Below, one piece after another: positions 1 through 8,578 of a stretch of 64,000 nt of DNA (position 1 is the stretch's first letter; every line of letters starts with the position of its first letter). Under the pieces are notes generated by a model. That model saw only the letters and a program-made list of their open reading frames with translations, made no database searches and was not told the origin of the DNA. The translations under genes and the position numbers were made by a program. Source of the DNA: Mesorhizobium neociceri. GTDB lineage: Bacteria > Pseudomonadota > Alphaproteobacteria > Rhizobiales > Rhizobiaceae. The stretch lies in assembly GCF_013520985.1 (NCBI RefSeq), contig NZ_JACDTY010000025.1:1-64000 (forward strand), in the 5' to 3' direction.

Positions 1-18
1 CCCAACGACCGGGTTTTA

Positions 19-47
19 GGAGCCGGCCCCGTCCCCGGGCCGGCTCC
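19..47. terminator. Strong GC hairpin, probable terminator
   Basis: A perfect 11-bp inverted repeat (19-29 with 37-47) encloses a 7-nt loop. It lies just beyond the stop codon of the regulator gene on the minus strand and just upstream of the window edge. Only a short T run (ACTGTTTT) follows on the plus strand, so it may serve a plus-strand gene lying left of the window, or both strands. Confidence 0.55.
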
Positions 48-65
48 ACTGTTTTGGGAACCGCG

Positions 66-2072
66 TTAGTCCGGCAGGCCCGCCTTGCGGAGGCCCTCGA
101 TATATCTGCTGCGATCGTCCGGTCGATAAAACGGCGGCAGCACCTCGGCGAGATTCGAAAGCCGCAGCAACGGATCGAACGCGCAGATCCGGGCCACCAT
201 TTGCTGCGCTTCCGATAGGCGCCCGGCAAGGGCATGACCCGCCGCCATTACCCGCATCGCGCTCACGTAGTTCGGCTGGTGCCGCAGCGACTTTCCCGCC
301 CAAGCGACAGCTTCATCGTAGTGGCGGGCACAAAAATAAGCGAGCCCGGTGTTGAACTGCCATGCGAACAGGCGTGGATCCAATGGGCTTAGGCGCATGG
401 CAAGCGCGGCGTGCTCGACGGCCTTGCCTGGCTCGCCCAAGCACGCCCTCACCCAGCTGCTGACGCCCAAAGCAGCGGCCAAGTTCGGGTTGAGAGCGAG
501 CGCGCGATCGATGCAAGCCGCACTGTCATCAAGGTCGCCGCCTACGTAGCCGAGGACGTATCCGCCGTAGGAAAGCGCAATCGCATCGTCCCTTCCGAGT
601 TCGACCGCTCTCCTGGCCAGTCGAGTAGCCTCGGCAATCTCTTCCGCGCGGTCGACCATCCAGCCGTTGCTTTTTCGGGTAGCGTAGCACCGCGCCGCCC
701 GCGCATGGGCTATCGCGAACTCCGGGTCACGGTCGATCGCCTTCATGAAGAGGCGCAAGGCATCGTCAGTGGCCGATCTACTAGTGATCGTTCGGTCAAA
801 GGCCGCGAGCCCGCGGAGATAGTAGTCGTAGGCGTCGAGGCTTTCCGTCGGCTTGCGTTTGGCACGCTCGATCTCAGCTTCCTCCACCTTCGGCGTGATT
901 GCGCCGACGATGCTCGATGCGATCTGGTCCTGCAGATCGAACATTTCGGCGAGCGTTCCGTCAAAACGATCGGCCCAGAGATAGGCTCCGGTCGAGGTGT
1001 CTATGAGCTGCCCGGCTATGCGCAGGCGGTCACCCGCTCGGCGCACGCTGCCCTCGACCACATAGCGCACGCCCAGCTCGCGCCCCACCTGCTTTATGTC
1101 TATGGACCGTCCCTTGTAGGTAAAACTCGAATTCCGTGCGACCACAAACAGGTGGCGGAAGTGGGCCAGAGCGGTGACAATGTCTTCCACCATACCGTCG
1201 GCAAAATATTCCTGTTCTATATCACCGCTTAAATTCTGAAACGGCAGCACCGCAATCGATGGCTGGTCGTCGTGCCTCATTGGGACTGCCAGCGCTGGCA
1301 CCGCGACGCCAGAGCTTGGCTCCGGGCGCTGGTGTCCAGTTCGTTCGCGGGACCGCAGAGAAATCGCCAGTGAGCTTGTCTGCGCCTCCGGCTCCGCATC
1401 CAGCTGCTTTTTCAGAACATTCCGACAGAGCTCGAACTGGCGCAAGGCCACGTTTTCTTGACCTCGATGAGCATAGATCCGGATCAGCGCCCGATGGGCG
1501 GCCTCCGCGGCAGGATCTGAGGCGAGCAATCTCTCCGCGAGCCCTTCGCAGGCAACCTCTTCCGTTGAGCCGGGTGTAGGCAGCGCCAGGCTCAGCCGAT
1601 CGACCAACTGCAGCGCCTTGCGCTGATACCTGTCCAGATAGGGTCCAAACCACTCATCCAGTTCCTCAGGAATGGTTTCCCCTGCAAGTACCCCACCGCG
1701 GTAGAGGTCCGCGGCGAAGGCGAGATCAGCCGCTCGGCCCTCCTCAAACTTCCGGTCGAAGATCGAAATATCGGTTTCATCCGGACCGGCAATCAGCGCG
1801 ACTGCTTCCTGATTCCCATCGATGTAGAGGGTTGCATCCCTGCTGGTCGGGAACGAGCGCCGGATATCGACCAGGGCTTGCCGCAAGCTATTACGAGCCT
1901 GGCCATTGCTTCGTCCCGGCCAAAAGGCCTCGGAAAGTTGCTCGCGACGATGGCCGCGGCGACCCGCGAGGACCAGGGCGGCAAAAAGAAGCGAAGTCTT
2001 GCGCGTAGCGAAATGGACAGGCCTGCGCTCCGGGGAAGTAACCTCGAGGCCGCCCAGCAACCTGATGCGCAC
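66..2072 (-). CDS. SARP/BTAD-type transcriptional regulator with TolB-like and TPR domains
   Basis: Probable one-component transcriptional regulator of 668 aa. Residues 1-240 look like a winged-helix DNA-binding region followed by a bacterial transcriptional activator (BTAD) helical domain (MRIRLLGGLEV start; AFWPG and ALRQFELCR motifs). Residues about 268-420 carry the TolB-like segment found in CadC/adenylate-cyclase-associated regulators (SIAVLPFQNLSGD, then YVVEGSVRR and YLWADRFDG). The rest is TPR-like helices. The start is GTG at 2072 with GGAG seven bases upstream. It is divergent from a DUF1127 gene across about 170 bp. Its target and signal cannot be read from sequence. No transmembrane helix is obvious, so it is probably cytoplasmic. 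Confidence 0.85.
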   Translation of the reverse strand: MRIRLLGGLEVTSPERRPVHFATRKTSLLFAALVLAGRRGHRREQLSEAFWPGRSNGQARNSLRQALVDIRRSFPTSRDATLYIDGNQEAVALIAGPDETDISIFDRKFEEGRAADLAFAADLYRGGVLAGETIPEELDEWFGPYLDRYQRKALQLVDRLSLALPTPGSTEEVACEGLAERLLASDPAAEAAHRALIRIYAHRGQENVALRQFELCRNVLKKQLDAEPEAQTSSLAISLRSRERTGHQRPEPSSGVAVPALAVPMRHDDQPSIAVLPFQNLSGDIEQEYFADGMVEDIVTALAHFRHLFVVARNSSFTYKGRSIDIKQVGRELGVRYVVEGSVRRAGDRLRIAGQLIDTSTGAYLWADRFDGTLAEMFDLQDQIASSIVGAITPKVEEAEIERAKRKPTESLDAYDYYLRGLAAFDRTITSRSATDDALRLFMKAIDRDPEFAIAHARAARCYATRKSNGWMVDRAEEIAEATRLARRAVELGRDDAIALSYGGYVLGYVGGDLDDSAACIDRALALNPNLAAALGVSSWVRACLGEPGKAVEHAALAMRLSPLDPRLFAWQFNTGLAYFCARHYDEAVAWAGKSLRHQPNYVSAMRVMAAGHALAGRLSEAQQMVARICAFDPLLRLSNLAEVLPPFYRPDDRSRYIEGLRKAGLPD

Positions 2073-2245
2073 AGATCGTCTCCAGACTTTGATCGCCGCG
2101 GCAGAATAGCATTTCGACGGATGGATTTAACATCGATTTAACGCCAGCTCGTCGGGCGTTTCCATTTTTTTAACGCTCAGCCGAACAGCCCAAAAAAACC
2201 TGCGTGGCACCCTCCCGCTCGCAAATCTCGAAATGGGAGACCAAA

Positions 2246-2488
2246 ATGGCTGACACGGAAACTCGCACCGGCCGCAACGTGTCGAAAAGACACTTGTTTG
2301 GATTTGGCAGGAAAAGCCTCGCAATATTGATCGCCACCTTCAGCGGATGGCGGCGAACCATCGCAAGACGCAGGGCGCTGACCGGTTTGACGCCCGACCA
2401 GTTGAAGGACATCGGTCATCCCGAGGCCCATCGACCCGTGCTCGACATCAAGGCAGGCCTGATCACGAACTTGATGTCGATGAGGTAG
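2246..2488 (+). CDS. DUF1127 small protein
   Basis: Small basic protein of 80 aa. Its C-terminal half fits the DUF1127 (YjiS-like) pattern: an aromatic/basic helix (WRRTIARRRALTGL) followed by LTPDQLKDIGHP. Short DUF1127 proteins in Agrobacterium have been tied to RNA turnover and phosphate or carbon metabolism, but this one has a longer N-terminal extension and no assigned role. The ATG at 2246 is preceded by GGGAGA at 2235-2240, which favours it over an upstream in-frame ATG at 2204. It is divergent from the SARP-type regulator, a possible regulatory partner. Confidence 0.75.
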   Translation: MADTETRTGRNVSKRHLFGFGRKSLAILIATFSGWRRTIARRRALTGLTPDQLKDIGHPEAHRPVLDIKAGLITNLMSMR

Positions 2489-2555
2489 TTGCCGAACCAC
2501 GCCCATCCGTTCATCTCGGCGGGCTCCCTACCGGCAGCCCGTTGGTGGATCGCCG

Positions 2556-3083
2556 CTACGCCTTCTTCAGTCCGGCCTTGAACCGCTTGCCGTTGGCGAC
2601 ATAGTGCGCGGCAGAGGCGTGCAGCCTGGCGATTGCGGCGTCGTCCAGCGTCCTGATCACTCGCGCGGGCGAGCCGACGATCAGTGAGTTGTCGGGAAAT
2701 TCCTTGCCTTCGGTAACCAGCGCGCCGGCGCCGACCAGTGAGTTCTTGCCGATCCTGGCGCCGTTCAGCACGATGGCGCCCATACCGATCAGGCTGTTGT
2801 CGCCGATCGTGCAGCCATGCAGCAAAGCCCGGTGGCCGATGGTGCAGCCCTGCCCGGTCGTCAGCGGAAAGCCGGGGTCGGTGTGCATCACCGTGTGTTC
2901 CTGAACATTGCTGTCGGCGCCGATGACGATTGGCTCATTGTCACCACGGATAACCACGCCAAACCAGAAGCCGGCATTGCGGCCGACGTTGATGTCGCCG
3001 ATCAACGTGGCGTCCGGCGCGATCCAGTTGCTGTCGGCATCCTCGAAACGGGGCGCCTTTCCGTCGATCGCATAGGTCGGCAT
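2556..3083 (-). CDS. Gamma-class carbonic anhydrase family protein (YrdA/PaaY-like)
   Basis: A 175-aa left-handed beta-helix protein made of hexapeptide repeats (for example IGDINV, IGADSN, IGDNSL, IGKNSL). It keeps the histidines expected as metal ligands of this family, in QEHTVMHTDP and in the following TIGHRALLHGCTIG. The C-terminal helix (SPARVIRTLDD) is also typical. Members trimerise with Zn or Fe between subunits; many are cytoplasmic and their physiological reaction is not settled, so carbonic anhydrase activity is a family-level guess. It is preceded by a pair of short hairpins that separate it from the next minus-strand gene. Confidence 0.9.
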   Translation of the reverse strand: MPTYAIDGKAPRFEDADSNWIAPDATLIGDINVGRNAGFWFGVVIRGDNEPIVIGADSNVQEHTVMHTDPGFPLTTGQGCTIGHRALLHGCTIGDNSLIGMGAIVLNGARIGKNSLVGAGALVTEGKEFPDNSLIVGSPARVIRTLDDAAIARLHASAAHYVANGKRFKAGLKKA

Positions 3084-3134
3084 TTTAGTCTCCGATTCGT
3101 CTCAGTCCGGGACGAACCCTAAAACAATCCTGGG

Positions 3135-3180
3135 AAAACCGCGTGGCGGTTTTTCCTAGGGAAAACCGCGTAACGGTTTT
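3135..3180. repeat. Two adjacent short hairpins between minus-strand genes
   Basis: Two inverted repeats sit back to back. The first has an 8-bp stem, 3135-3142 with 3146-3153. The second has a 7-bp stem, 3162-3168 with 3174-3180. Both use an AAAACCG/CGGTTTT core, the same core seen in palindromic repeats elsewhere in the window. They lie directly after the stop of the 3185-3553 gene and could terminate it. Confidence 0.5.
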
Positions 3181-3184
3181 CAGC

Positions 3185-3553
3185 TCAAGACAAATACCGG
3201 GCCAGCGATTCCACCAAAAGCTGAGCCGCTCCGGGAGAGCCGACGCCCCAGGAGGCAATGGCGATCAGCACGATGCCCAGCGCCAGCGCCCAGGCCATCA
3301 CGGTGCAGCCGCAGGACATCAGCATCAGCGTCGAAATGCGGCCTTCCCGCCGCGCATCCAGCGCATCGTTGGCGAGCATGAACGGCCCGGCGCAAGCGGT
3401 GGCGGCCAGCGAGCGCAGGATATGCGATGGCGACACGTAGGGGTCTGCAAACGCAAGCCGGCGGCCCGCCACGAGTTCCATCACGGACCCAGTGAGCCCG
3501 CAGGCGGTGAGCCCGACGGCAAAAGCGAAGAGAACGGGCATCAGCAGGCTCAT
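3185..3553 (-). CDS. Small hydrophobic membrane protein, unknown function
   Basis: A 122-aa protein with hydrophobic segments at about residues 3-25, 55-65 and 80-105, so it is probably an inner-membrane protein with two or three helices. The N-terminus (MSLLMPVLFAFAVGL) also resembles a signal anchor. I chose ATG at 3553 because GGAAGG sits just upstream. A longer reading frame to 3697 would run into the divergent gene at 3669 and has no better ribosome site. No family is recognised. It is divergent from a single-pass membrane protein gene. Confidence 0.65.
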   Translation of the reverse strand: MSLLMPVLFAFAVGLTACGLTGSVMELVAGRRLAFADPYVSPSHILRSLAATACAGPFMLANDALDARREGRISTLMLMSCGCTVMAWALALGIVLIAIASWGVGSPGAAQLLVESLARYLS

Positions 3554-3668
3554 CTTTACCTTCCGTTTACCATGAAATCGCACAGTCGCGTCCGACAGCC
3601 GCGCTGCAAGAGCCATGCCGCGGCATGTGTGCCGTCCAAGGACAGGAGCGGCCGTTGTGGGGATTGCG

Positions 3669-4391
3669 ATGAAGCAGGCAGCCGTCGAAGAATTCAACGT
3701 CGTCGATTCCGTGCTGATGAAGCGGGTGTTTTATGCCTTTGCGGCGCTTGCGCTGCTGTCGCTGGCGATCAGCCTTGGCGGAAAATGGTTCGGCCGCTCG
3801 ATCGCCATGGCCGGCTACACCGACGACACCACGATCCAACGGGTGGTGATCGGCAACAATGTCATTGCCGTGCCTGCCAACGCCATCCGCTTCCTGCAGG
3901 CGCGCCGCGACGGCATCGCTTCGCGCCTCGACCTCTATCTGCGCTATCCCCAGATGGAGGGTTACAGCGAAGCCGCCCGCGATGATTTCAACCACACGGG
4001 AACGGCCAAAAACATCATCTTCCTGTCGTTCGAGCCGCAGATGATGTCGCGCGACATGAGCGGCCGTTTCGCGCCGATCTACAGCGCGCTGATCAGCCAG
4101 CCCGGAACCCCCGGCCCGGGCGGCACGATGATTTACGGTTTCAACGAAAAATCGGGCTATCTCAACGAGGTGCTTGCGGTTGCCGGCCGCCCCGGCAAGG
4201 ACCCGTTCGTCGCCCGCTGCCTGAGCGGACCGAGTGCCGAGGAATCGTTGGCGCCCTGCGAGCGTGACATCCAGGTCGGCGATAGCCTCAGCCTGACCTA
4301 CCGCTTTCCCCGCGAATTTCTGGGCAATTGGCCGGCGCTCGACGCGGCAATCATCGCCGAGGCCACACGCGTCCTCAAGGCAGCGAGATAG
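3669..4391 (+). CDS. Membrane-anchored protein of unknown function
   Basis: A 240-aa protein with one strong N-terminal transmembrane helix (about residues 17-35, FYAFAALALLSLAISLGG) followed by an extracytoplasmic-looking domain. No signal-peptidase site is evident, so it is probably a signal-anchored periplasmic protein. The soluble part has a cysteine pair, in VARCLSG and APCERD (about residues 175-192), that might form a disulphide. I do not recognise the family. The chosen ATG at 3669 has a G-rich stretch upstream; an ATG at 3615 in the same frame is less likely because it crowds the divergent gene. Confidence 0.65.
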   Translation: MKQAAVEEFNVVDSVLMKRVFYAFAALALLSLAISLGGKWFGRSIAMAGYTDDTTIQRVVIGNNVIAVPANAIRFLQARRDGIASRLDLYLRYPQMEGYSEAARDDFNHTGTAKNIIFLSFEPQMMSRDMSGRFAPIYSALISQPGTPGPGGTMIYGFNEKSGYLNEVLAVAGRPGKDPFVARCLSGPSAEESLAPCERDIQVGDSLSLTYRFPREFLGNWPALDAAIIAEATRVLKAAR

Positions 4392-4476
4392 CTGCCCGAA
4401 TTCGTTGCATATTTTCTGAATGTGAAAGGCTGCCGGCCTGCACTATGGCAGGTCCGGTCAGCCGCAAAGCCCTGGC

Positions 4477-4680
4477 TCAGGCCAGATCGATGTCTAGGAT
4501 CGCCATCGAGAAATTATAGTCGCCGTCGTCCTCGTCCTTGAAGACGATGCCGAGGAACTCGTCGCCGACATAGACCTCGGCCGAATCTTCCTTGCGCGGC
4601 CGCGCCTTCACTTCGAGTTTGGGATTCTGGAAGACGCGCTTGAAATAGGCGTCCAGCTTTCTGATTTCGTCCGGCTTCAA
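4477..4680 (-). CDS. DUF3126 family protein
   Basis: A 67-aa acidic protein matching the DUF3126 pattern: KPDEIRKLDAYFKR at the N-terminus, KARPRKEDSAEVYVGDEFLG in the middle and an FSMAILDIDL tail. The start appears to be TTG at 4680, because the family motif begins right there and a GGAGAAG site lies six bases upstream; a longer frame to 4737 has no such support. It follows cysE on the same strand after about 150 bp, an arrangement common in Rhizobiales. The function is unknown. Confidence 0.85.
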   Translation of the reverse strand: MKPDEIRKLDAYFKRVFQNPKLEVKARPRKEDSAEVYVGDEFLGIVFKDEDDGDYNFSMAILDIDLA

Positions 4681-4833
4681 AAGTCTTCTCCGATCGTCGG
4701 GCTTGCTCGTTGGAACGCGCTTCTGGCACGTCGACAATGGCGATGTAAAGGCAAGCCGGCTGGATAGAACGAGAACTTAAGCGGCAACAGCGCCGGCAGC
4801 CGGACTTCAGCCCAGCACACCGGATCGTGCAGA

Positions 4834-5682
4834 TCAGATGTCGAAGCTGACGACCTGGTCCATCGACTGCGACGGCAAAAGCTGGTCCATCTGGCGTGAA
4901 GGCTGGTCGCAGCCGGTCTCGCCGACGACGCGGGCCGGCACACCTGCAACCGTCTTGTTGTGGGGCACCGGCGACAGCACCACCGAGCCTGCCGCGATCT
5001 TCGAGCAATGGCCGACCTCGATATTGCCGAGGATCTTGGCGCCGGCGCCGATCAGCACGCCGTAGCGAATCTTCGGGTGACGGTCGCCGCCGGCCTTGCC
5101 GGTGCCGCCCAGCGTCACACCGTGCAGGATCGACACATCGTCCTCGATCACAGCCGTCTCGCCGACGACGAGGCCGGTGGCGTGGTCGATGAAGATGCCC
5201 TTGCCGATACGGGCGGCCGGGTTGATGTCGGTCTGGAACACGGAGGACGAGCGGCTCTGCAGATAGAGCGCGAAATCCTTGCGGCCCTGGTTCCACAGCC
5301 AATGCGCCAGCCTGTGCGTCTGGATGGCATGGAAACCCTTGAAATAGAGCACCGGCATGATGAAGCGGTCGCAGGCCGGATCGCGATCGTAATAGGCCTG
5401 GATGTCGACACGCACGGTGGACGACCATTCCTTGTCGTCGGCCAGCATCGACTTGAAGGTCTGGCGGATGAGATCGGAACCAATGTCCTGATGGGCGAGC
5501 CGCTCGGCGATCCGGTGGATGACCGCTTCTTCCAGGCTCTCCTGGTTGAGGATGGTCGAATAGAGGAACGCCGCCAGAAGCGGGTCGCGGTTGACCGCTT
5601 CCATCGCCTCGTCGCGGATCGAGCGCCAGATCGGATCGACCGGCTGCACCATTGTAGGGCGGGCAATCGTAATGCTGTTCAT
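4834..5682 (-). CDS. cysE: Serine O-acetyltransferase
   Basis: CysE converts L-serine and acetyl-CoA to O-acetylserine, the first step of cysteine synthesis, in the cytoplasm. The 282-aa protein has the helical N-terminal domain (WRSIRDEAMEAVNRDPLLA) and then a left-handed beta-helix of hexapeptide repeats. The key stretch DINPAARIGKGIFIDHATG keeps the catalytic Asp and His, and HGVTLGGTGKAGGDRHPKI the second His and CoA loop. The ATG at 5682 is preceded by GGAGA; the frame extends 13 codons further without support. The C-terminal tail is glutamine- and serine-rich and longer than the E. coli form; in the family this end binds CysK and takes part in cysteine feedback. DUF3126 follows. Confidence 0.95.
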   Translation of the reverse strand: MNSITIARPTMVQPVDPIWRSIRDEAMEAVNRDPLLAAFLYSTILNQESLEEAVIHRIAERLAHQDIGSDLIRQTFKSMLADDKEWSSTVRVDIQAYYDRDPACDRFIMPVLYFKGFHAIQTHRLAHWLWNQGRKDFALYLQSRSSSVFQTDINPAARIGKGIFIDHATGLVVGETAVIEDDVSILHGVTLGGTGKAGGDRHPKIRYGVLIGAGAKILGNIEVGHCSKIAAGSVVLSPVPHNKTVAGVPARVVGETGCDQPSRQMDQLLPSQSMDQVVSFDI

Positions 5683-5888
5683 CGACGTCTCCGGCCTGCC
5701 GGCTGTTGTCCGGCCGCACATATAGGCCAGATCATAGCACGATTGAACTCAATTTTCCTTAGTGCTTCATCAAATGGATTTGGTTCACGCAGATTCAAGC
5801 CGCCATGGAAAACGAACCCTTGATCACCGCCCGCTAGAAAACGGGCCGGCAGACCCGCGCGACGCCGATGACGCCGCGCTGTGGGCGT

Positions 5889-6515
5889 TCAGGTCGGCAG
5901 CGGTTTTCCAGCCTGTTCCGCCACCATGTATTCGGCATACCAGTCGGGCCAGTTCACATCATGCTGTCCGCCGGTCCGCTTCTCGTGCTCGCCATGTGCC
6001 GCCGCCGCGCGCCGCAGCGCCGCGGCAAGTTCGCCAGACGAGGTGAATATCGTGTCGCCGGCATCCACGCGCCCCGGCAATCGCTGGGTGATCTCCTGCA
6101 GGATGAAGCTGTTGCCGTCCGGATCGCTGAACGTGACATAGGAGGAATAGCTGCGCCCATCCGGATGCCTGCAGCTGACCGGCGGCTGCCCAGGGCCTGT
6201 ACGGTGGAACACCTCGCTCGCCTCGACGCCGCGCGCCACGAGTTCGGCATGCGCCGCCACGATATCGGATACGACGAGATAAAGCCCCTTGGCCGAGCCC
6301 GGCGCGGCTGTCGTCAGGCCCTTGCCGAAGTGGATCGAGCATGGCGAACCCGGCGGCGTGAACTGCACGACCCGAAACGCTTCACCGACAACGAAATCGG
6401 CGTCGAGCCGCCAACCGAGACCACCATAAAAACGCTTGGAGCGCTCGGCATCCGCAACCGCAATGATGACGGCCTCCAGCTTCATGTCGATCGTCCCCGG
6501 CGTGGTATTCGTCAT
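5889..6515 (-). CDS. VOC (glyoxalase/bleomycin-resistance) family protein
   Basis: A 208-aa protein with a vicinal-oxygen-chelate fold: beta strand LEAVIIAVADAERSKRFY at residues about 12-29, GLWR-like GGLGWRLDADF, SIHFGKG, then LYLVVSDIVAAHAEL and FSDPDGNSFILQEI near residue 150. The C-terminal 45 residues (AAAHGEHEKRTGG onward, ending near WYAEYMVAEQAG) extend past the usual fold. The substrate is unknown; the family includes dioxygenases, antibiotic-binding proteins and isomerases. The ATG at 6515 has a near-perfect GAGGAGG site. Confidence 0.85.
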   Translation of the reverse strand: MTNTTPGTIDMKLEAVIIAVADAERSKRFYGGLGWRLDADFVVGEAFRVVQFTPPGSPCSIHFGKGLTTAAPGSAKGLYLVVSDIVAAHAELVARGVEASEVFHRTGPGQPPVSCRHPDGRSYSSYVTFSDPDGNSFILQEITQRLPGRVDAGDTIFTSSGELAAALRRAAAAHGEHEKRTGGQHDVNWPDWYAEYMVAEQAGKPLPT

Positions 6516-6627
6516 GTCAGCCTCCTCAGTTGAATAGAGTGGCAACATTCCCCAGAGCCCCAGCCCGCGCAAGGTTTGAAATGATTGGTTTTGACTCCGA
6601 GGGGCTGGGGCCGGTTAAACTGGACGG

Positions 6628-7239
6628 ATGACAAACTTGAAAGACCAGCCGTTGATCGACGGACCGCTGAAGCGGGAACTTTCGGCGCTCTATCGGGCCG
6701 AAGGCCGCCACTATCACAACCTCAGACATATCGAGGCCATGCTGGCGCTGGCCGACGACTATCGCGCGTCGCTGCATGATCCCGAAGCCGTCGAGGCCGC
6801 GATCTGGTTCCACGATGCCATCTATGACAGCAAGGCCAAGGATAATGAGCCGCAAAGTGCGGCCTTTGCCGAGAAAAACCTGGCTGGACGCACCGATGCG
6901 GAACGCTTGAGCCGTATCAGCGCGATGATCCTCGCCACATCAACGCACCAGCTGCCGTCGTTCGACGACGCGGCGGCAATACGCGACGCCAGCCTGTTCC
7001 TCGACATGGATCTGTCGATCCTGGGCGCCGCGCCGGCTACGTTCGATGCCTATGAGCGTGCGGTCCGGCTCGAATATGCCTGGGTCGAGGAGGCGATGTG
7101 GCGCGCCGGCCGCAGCGCTGTTCTGAAGACTTTCCTGGCCCGCGACCACATTTTCCACACGGACGAATTCCGGCGGCGGTTCGAACCGCAGGCCAGGCAG
7201 AACATTGCGCGCTCGATCGAGGCTCTTACGACCGAATGA
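6628..7239 (+). CDS. HD-domain predicted metal-dependent phosphohydrolase
   Basis: A 203-aa protein of the COG4339-type HD superfamily. Metal-binding motifs are visible: RHYHNLRHIEAML (about residues 28-40), the HD pair in IWFHDAIYD (about residues 60-68), and a downstream LDMDLSILG aspartate. HD proteins of this type are cytoplasmic metallohydrolases, usually of uncharacterised substrate. It is divergent from the VOC gene, and converges on the GNAT gene with only 13 bp between stop codons. Confidence 0.85.
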   Translation: MTNLKDQPLIDGPLKRELSALYRAEGRHYHNLRHIEAMLALADDYRASLHDPEAVEAAIWFHDAIYDSKAKDNEPQSAAFAEKNLAGRTDAERLSRISAMILATSTHQLPSFDDAAAIRDASLFLDMDLSILGAAPATFDAYERAVRLEYAWVEEAMWRAGRSAVLKTFLARDHIFHTDEFRRRFEPQARQNIARSIEALTTE

Positions 7240-7252
7240 ACATCAGTACGTC

Positions 7253-7750
7253 CTAGTCGGGGAAGGTCTCCATGCGCTGGGCATACTGCCTGAAGCCTGC
7301 CCGCCTGTAGACCGATTGCGCCGACGGATGGTCATAAGTGTCGGTATGCAGCCAGACCCTTCGCGGCGCATGCGACCAGACGGCGCGAAGCGCCTGGTCG
7401 AGCAGGAACGGCCCGAGCCTGCGGCCCTGGAAAGCGGGAACCAACCCGAAATGAACCAGCTCGACGTCCGGATGGCCGACGCCGTTGAACTCGCACAGGC
7501 CGGCGGGCTCGCCCTCGACGCGCAGCACATAGATGTGTGTCGAGGGTAGCGCCAGCAGGCGCTCGAGCTCTTCAGTCGCCATGCGCAGCCGCTGGTCCCA
7601 CTGCACCGGCTCGCCGACGGCGCGGTAGAGGCTGATGTAACCAACGCTGTCCAGCCTTTCCAGTGCCACCGTGACCGGCTCTGTCGGCACGAAAGCCCTA
7701 CCTGACGGCAGGGCGGTCATCTCCATATAGGTGACGAGAAGCTCGACCAT
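7253..7750 (-). CDS. GNAT-family N-acetyltransferase
   Basis: A 165-aa acetyltransferase. The acetyl-CoA binding core is VELVHFGLVPAFQGRRLGPFLL (strand 4 and the Q-x-x-R/G-x-G/A loop), followed by helix ALRAVW, VWLHTDTYDHPSA and VYRRAGFRQY, all typical of GNATs. The acceptor substrate cannot be inferred. ATG at 7750 is preferred over a GTG at 7780 because GGAAC precedes it and nothing recognisable precedes the other. It is the last gene of a same-strand series starting with the cold-shock gene at 9862. Confidence 0.8.
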   Translation of the reverse strand: MVELLVTYMEMTALPSGRAFVPTEPVTVALERLDSVGYISLYRAVGEPVQWDQRLRMATEELERLLALPSTHIYVLRVEGEPAGLCEFNGVGHPDVELVHFGLVPAFQGRRLGPFLLDQALRAVWSHAPRRVWLHTDTYDHPSAQSVYRRAGFRQYAQRMETFPD

Positions 7751-7801
7751 GGCGGTTCCGGTTTGAGGCAAGAGCGCCACCGATTCAGATCGCCGTCCGC
7801 C

Positions 7802-8569
7802 TCAGAGCGGATTTTCGGCATAAAACTCCAGCACGCGCTGCTTGAAGGTCTTGTCGCCGACGGCCAGCATATGATCGCGGCCCTCGATGTGAAATGCCCT
7901 GGCGTTGGGCATCAGCGCGGCAAGCTCGTCGGGCGAACCGCCGATATCGTCTGTCGTCCCCACCGCAATCAACGTCGGCTGGGCGATGCGCGTCATGTCA
8001 TCTTCGCTCAGCAATTCACGCGACTTTGCGATGCAGGCCGCCAGCGCCCGGCGGTCGCTGCGCGTCTGATCGGCAAAGGCGCGGAACGAGCGGCCGCGCG
8101 GATGGCTGGTGGCGGCCGGATCGTCGGCCAGCAGCGCTTCGGCGATCGGGTCCCAATCGCCGACGCCATCGACCATGCCGATGCCGAGGCCGCCGAAGAC
8201 CAGCGTCGCCACCTTGTCCGGATCGGACAGCGCCAGGAACGCTGAGATGCGCGCACCCATCGAATAGCCCATGACATGCGCACGGCCGATGCCGAGATGG
8301 TCGAGCAGCGCCGCCGCATCCGAAGCCATTTTGGCCGGCGTGTAATCGGCCTCGTCATAGCTCTTCGACGACGAGCCATGGCCGCGATTATCGAAGGCGA
8401 TGGCGCGGTAGCCGGCGTCGTTCAGCGTCTTGAACCAGCCGGGCGATACCCAGTTGACATAATGGCTGGAGGCAAAGCCGTGGATCATCAGCACCGGATC
8501 GCCATTACCCGACGCCGGCTGGCGATCGAGGAAAGCGAGGTCGAACCCGTCATGCGAAAAGAACTGCAT
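7802..8569 (-). CDS. Alpha/beta hydrolase
   Basis: A 255-aa alpha/beta hydrolase. The oxyanion-hole motif is LMIHGFASS (about residues 28-36), the nucleophile elbow VMGYSMGARI has the catalytic Ser near residue 102, the acid is probably Asp in VGTTDDIGGS (about residue 205), and the His is in IEGRDHML (about residue 232). It looks cytoplasmic with no signal peptide. The substrate is unknown. It starts nine bases after the stop of the DUF192 gene, so the two are probably co-transcribed. Confidence 0.88.
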   Translation of the reverse strand: MQFFSHDGFDLAFLDRQPASGNGDPVLMIHGFASSHYVNWVSPGWFKTLNDAGYRAIAFDNRGHGSSSKSYDEADYTPAKMASDAAALLDHLGIGRAHVMGYSMGARISAFLALSDPDKVATLVFGGLGIGMVDGVGDWDPIAEALLADDPAATSHPRGRSFRAFADQTRSDRRALAACIAKSRELLSEDDMTRIAQPTLIAVGTTDDIGGSPDELAALMPNARAFHIEGRDHMLAVGDKTFKQRVLEFYAENPL

Positions 8570-8578
8570 CGACGCCGC

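Noticed and set aside
411..1232. A 273-codon plus-strand frame inside the SARP-type regulator gene
   Set aside because: It is antisense to a gene with recognisable domains and has no family match that I can see.
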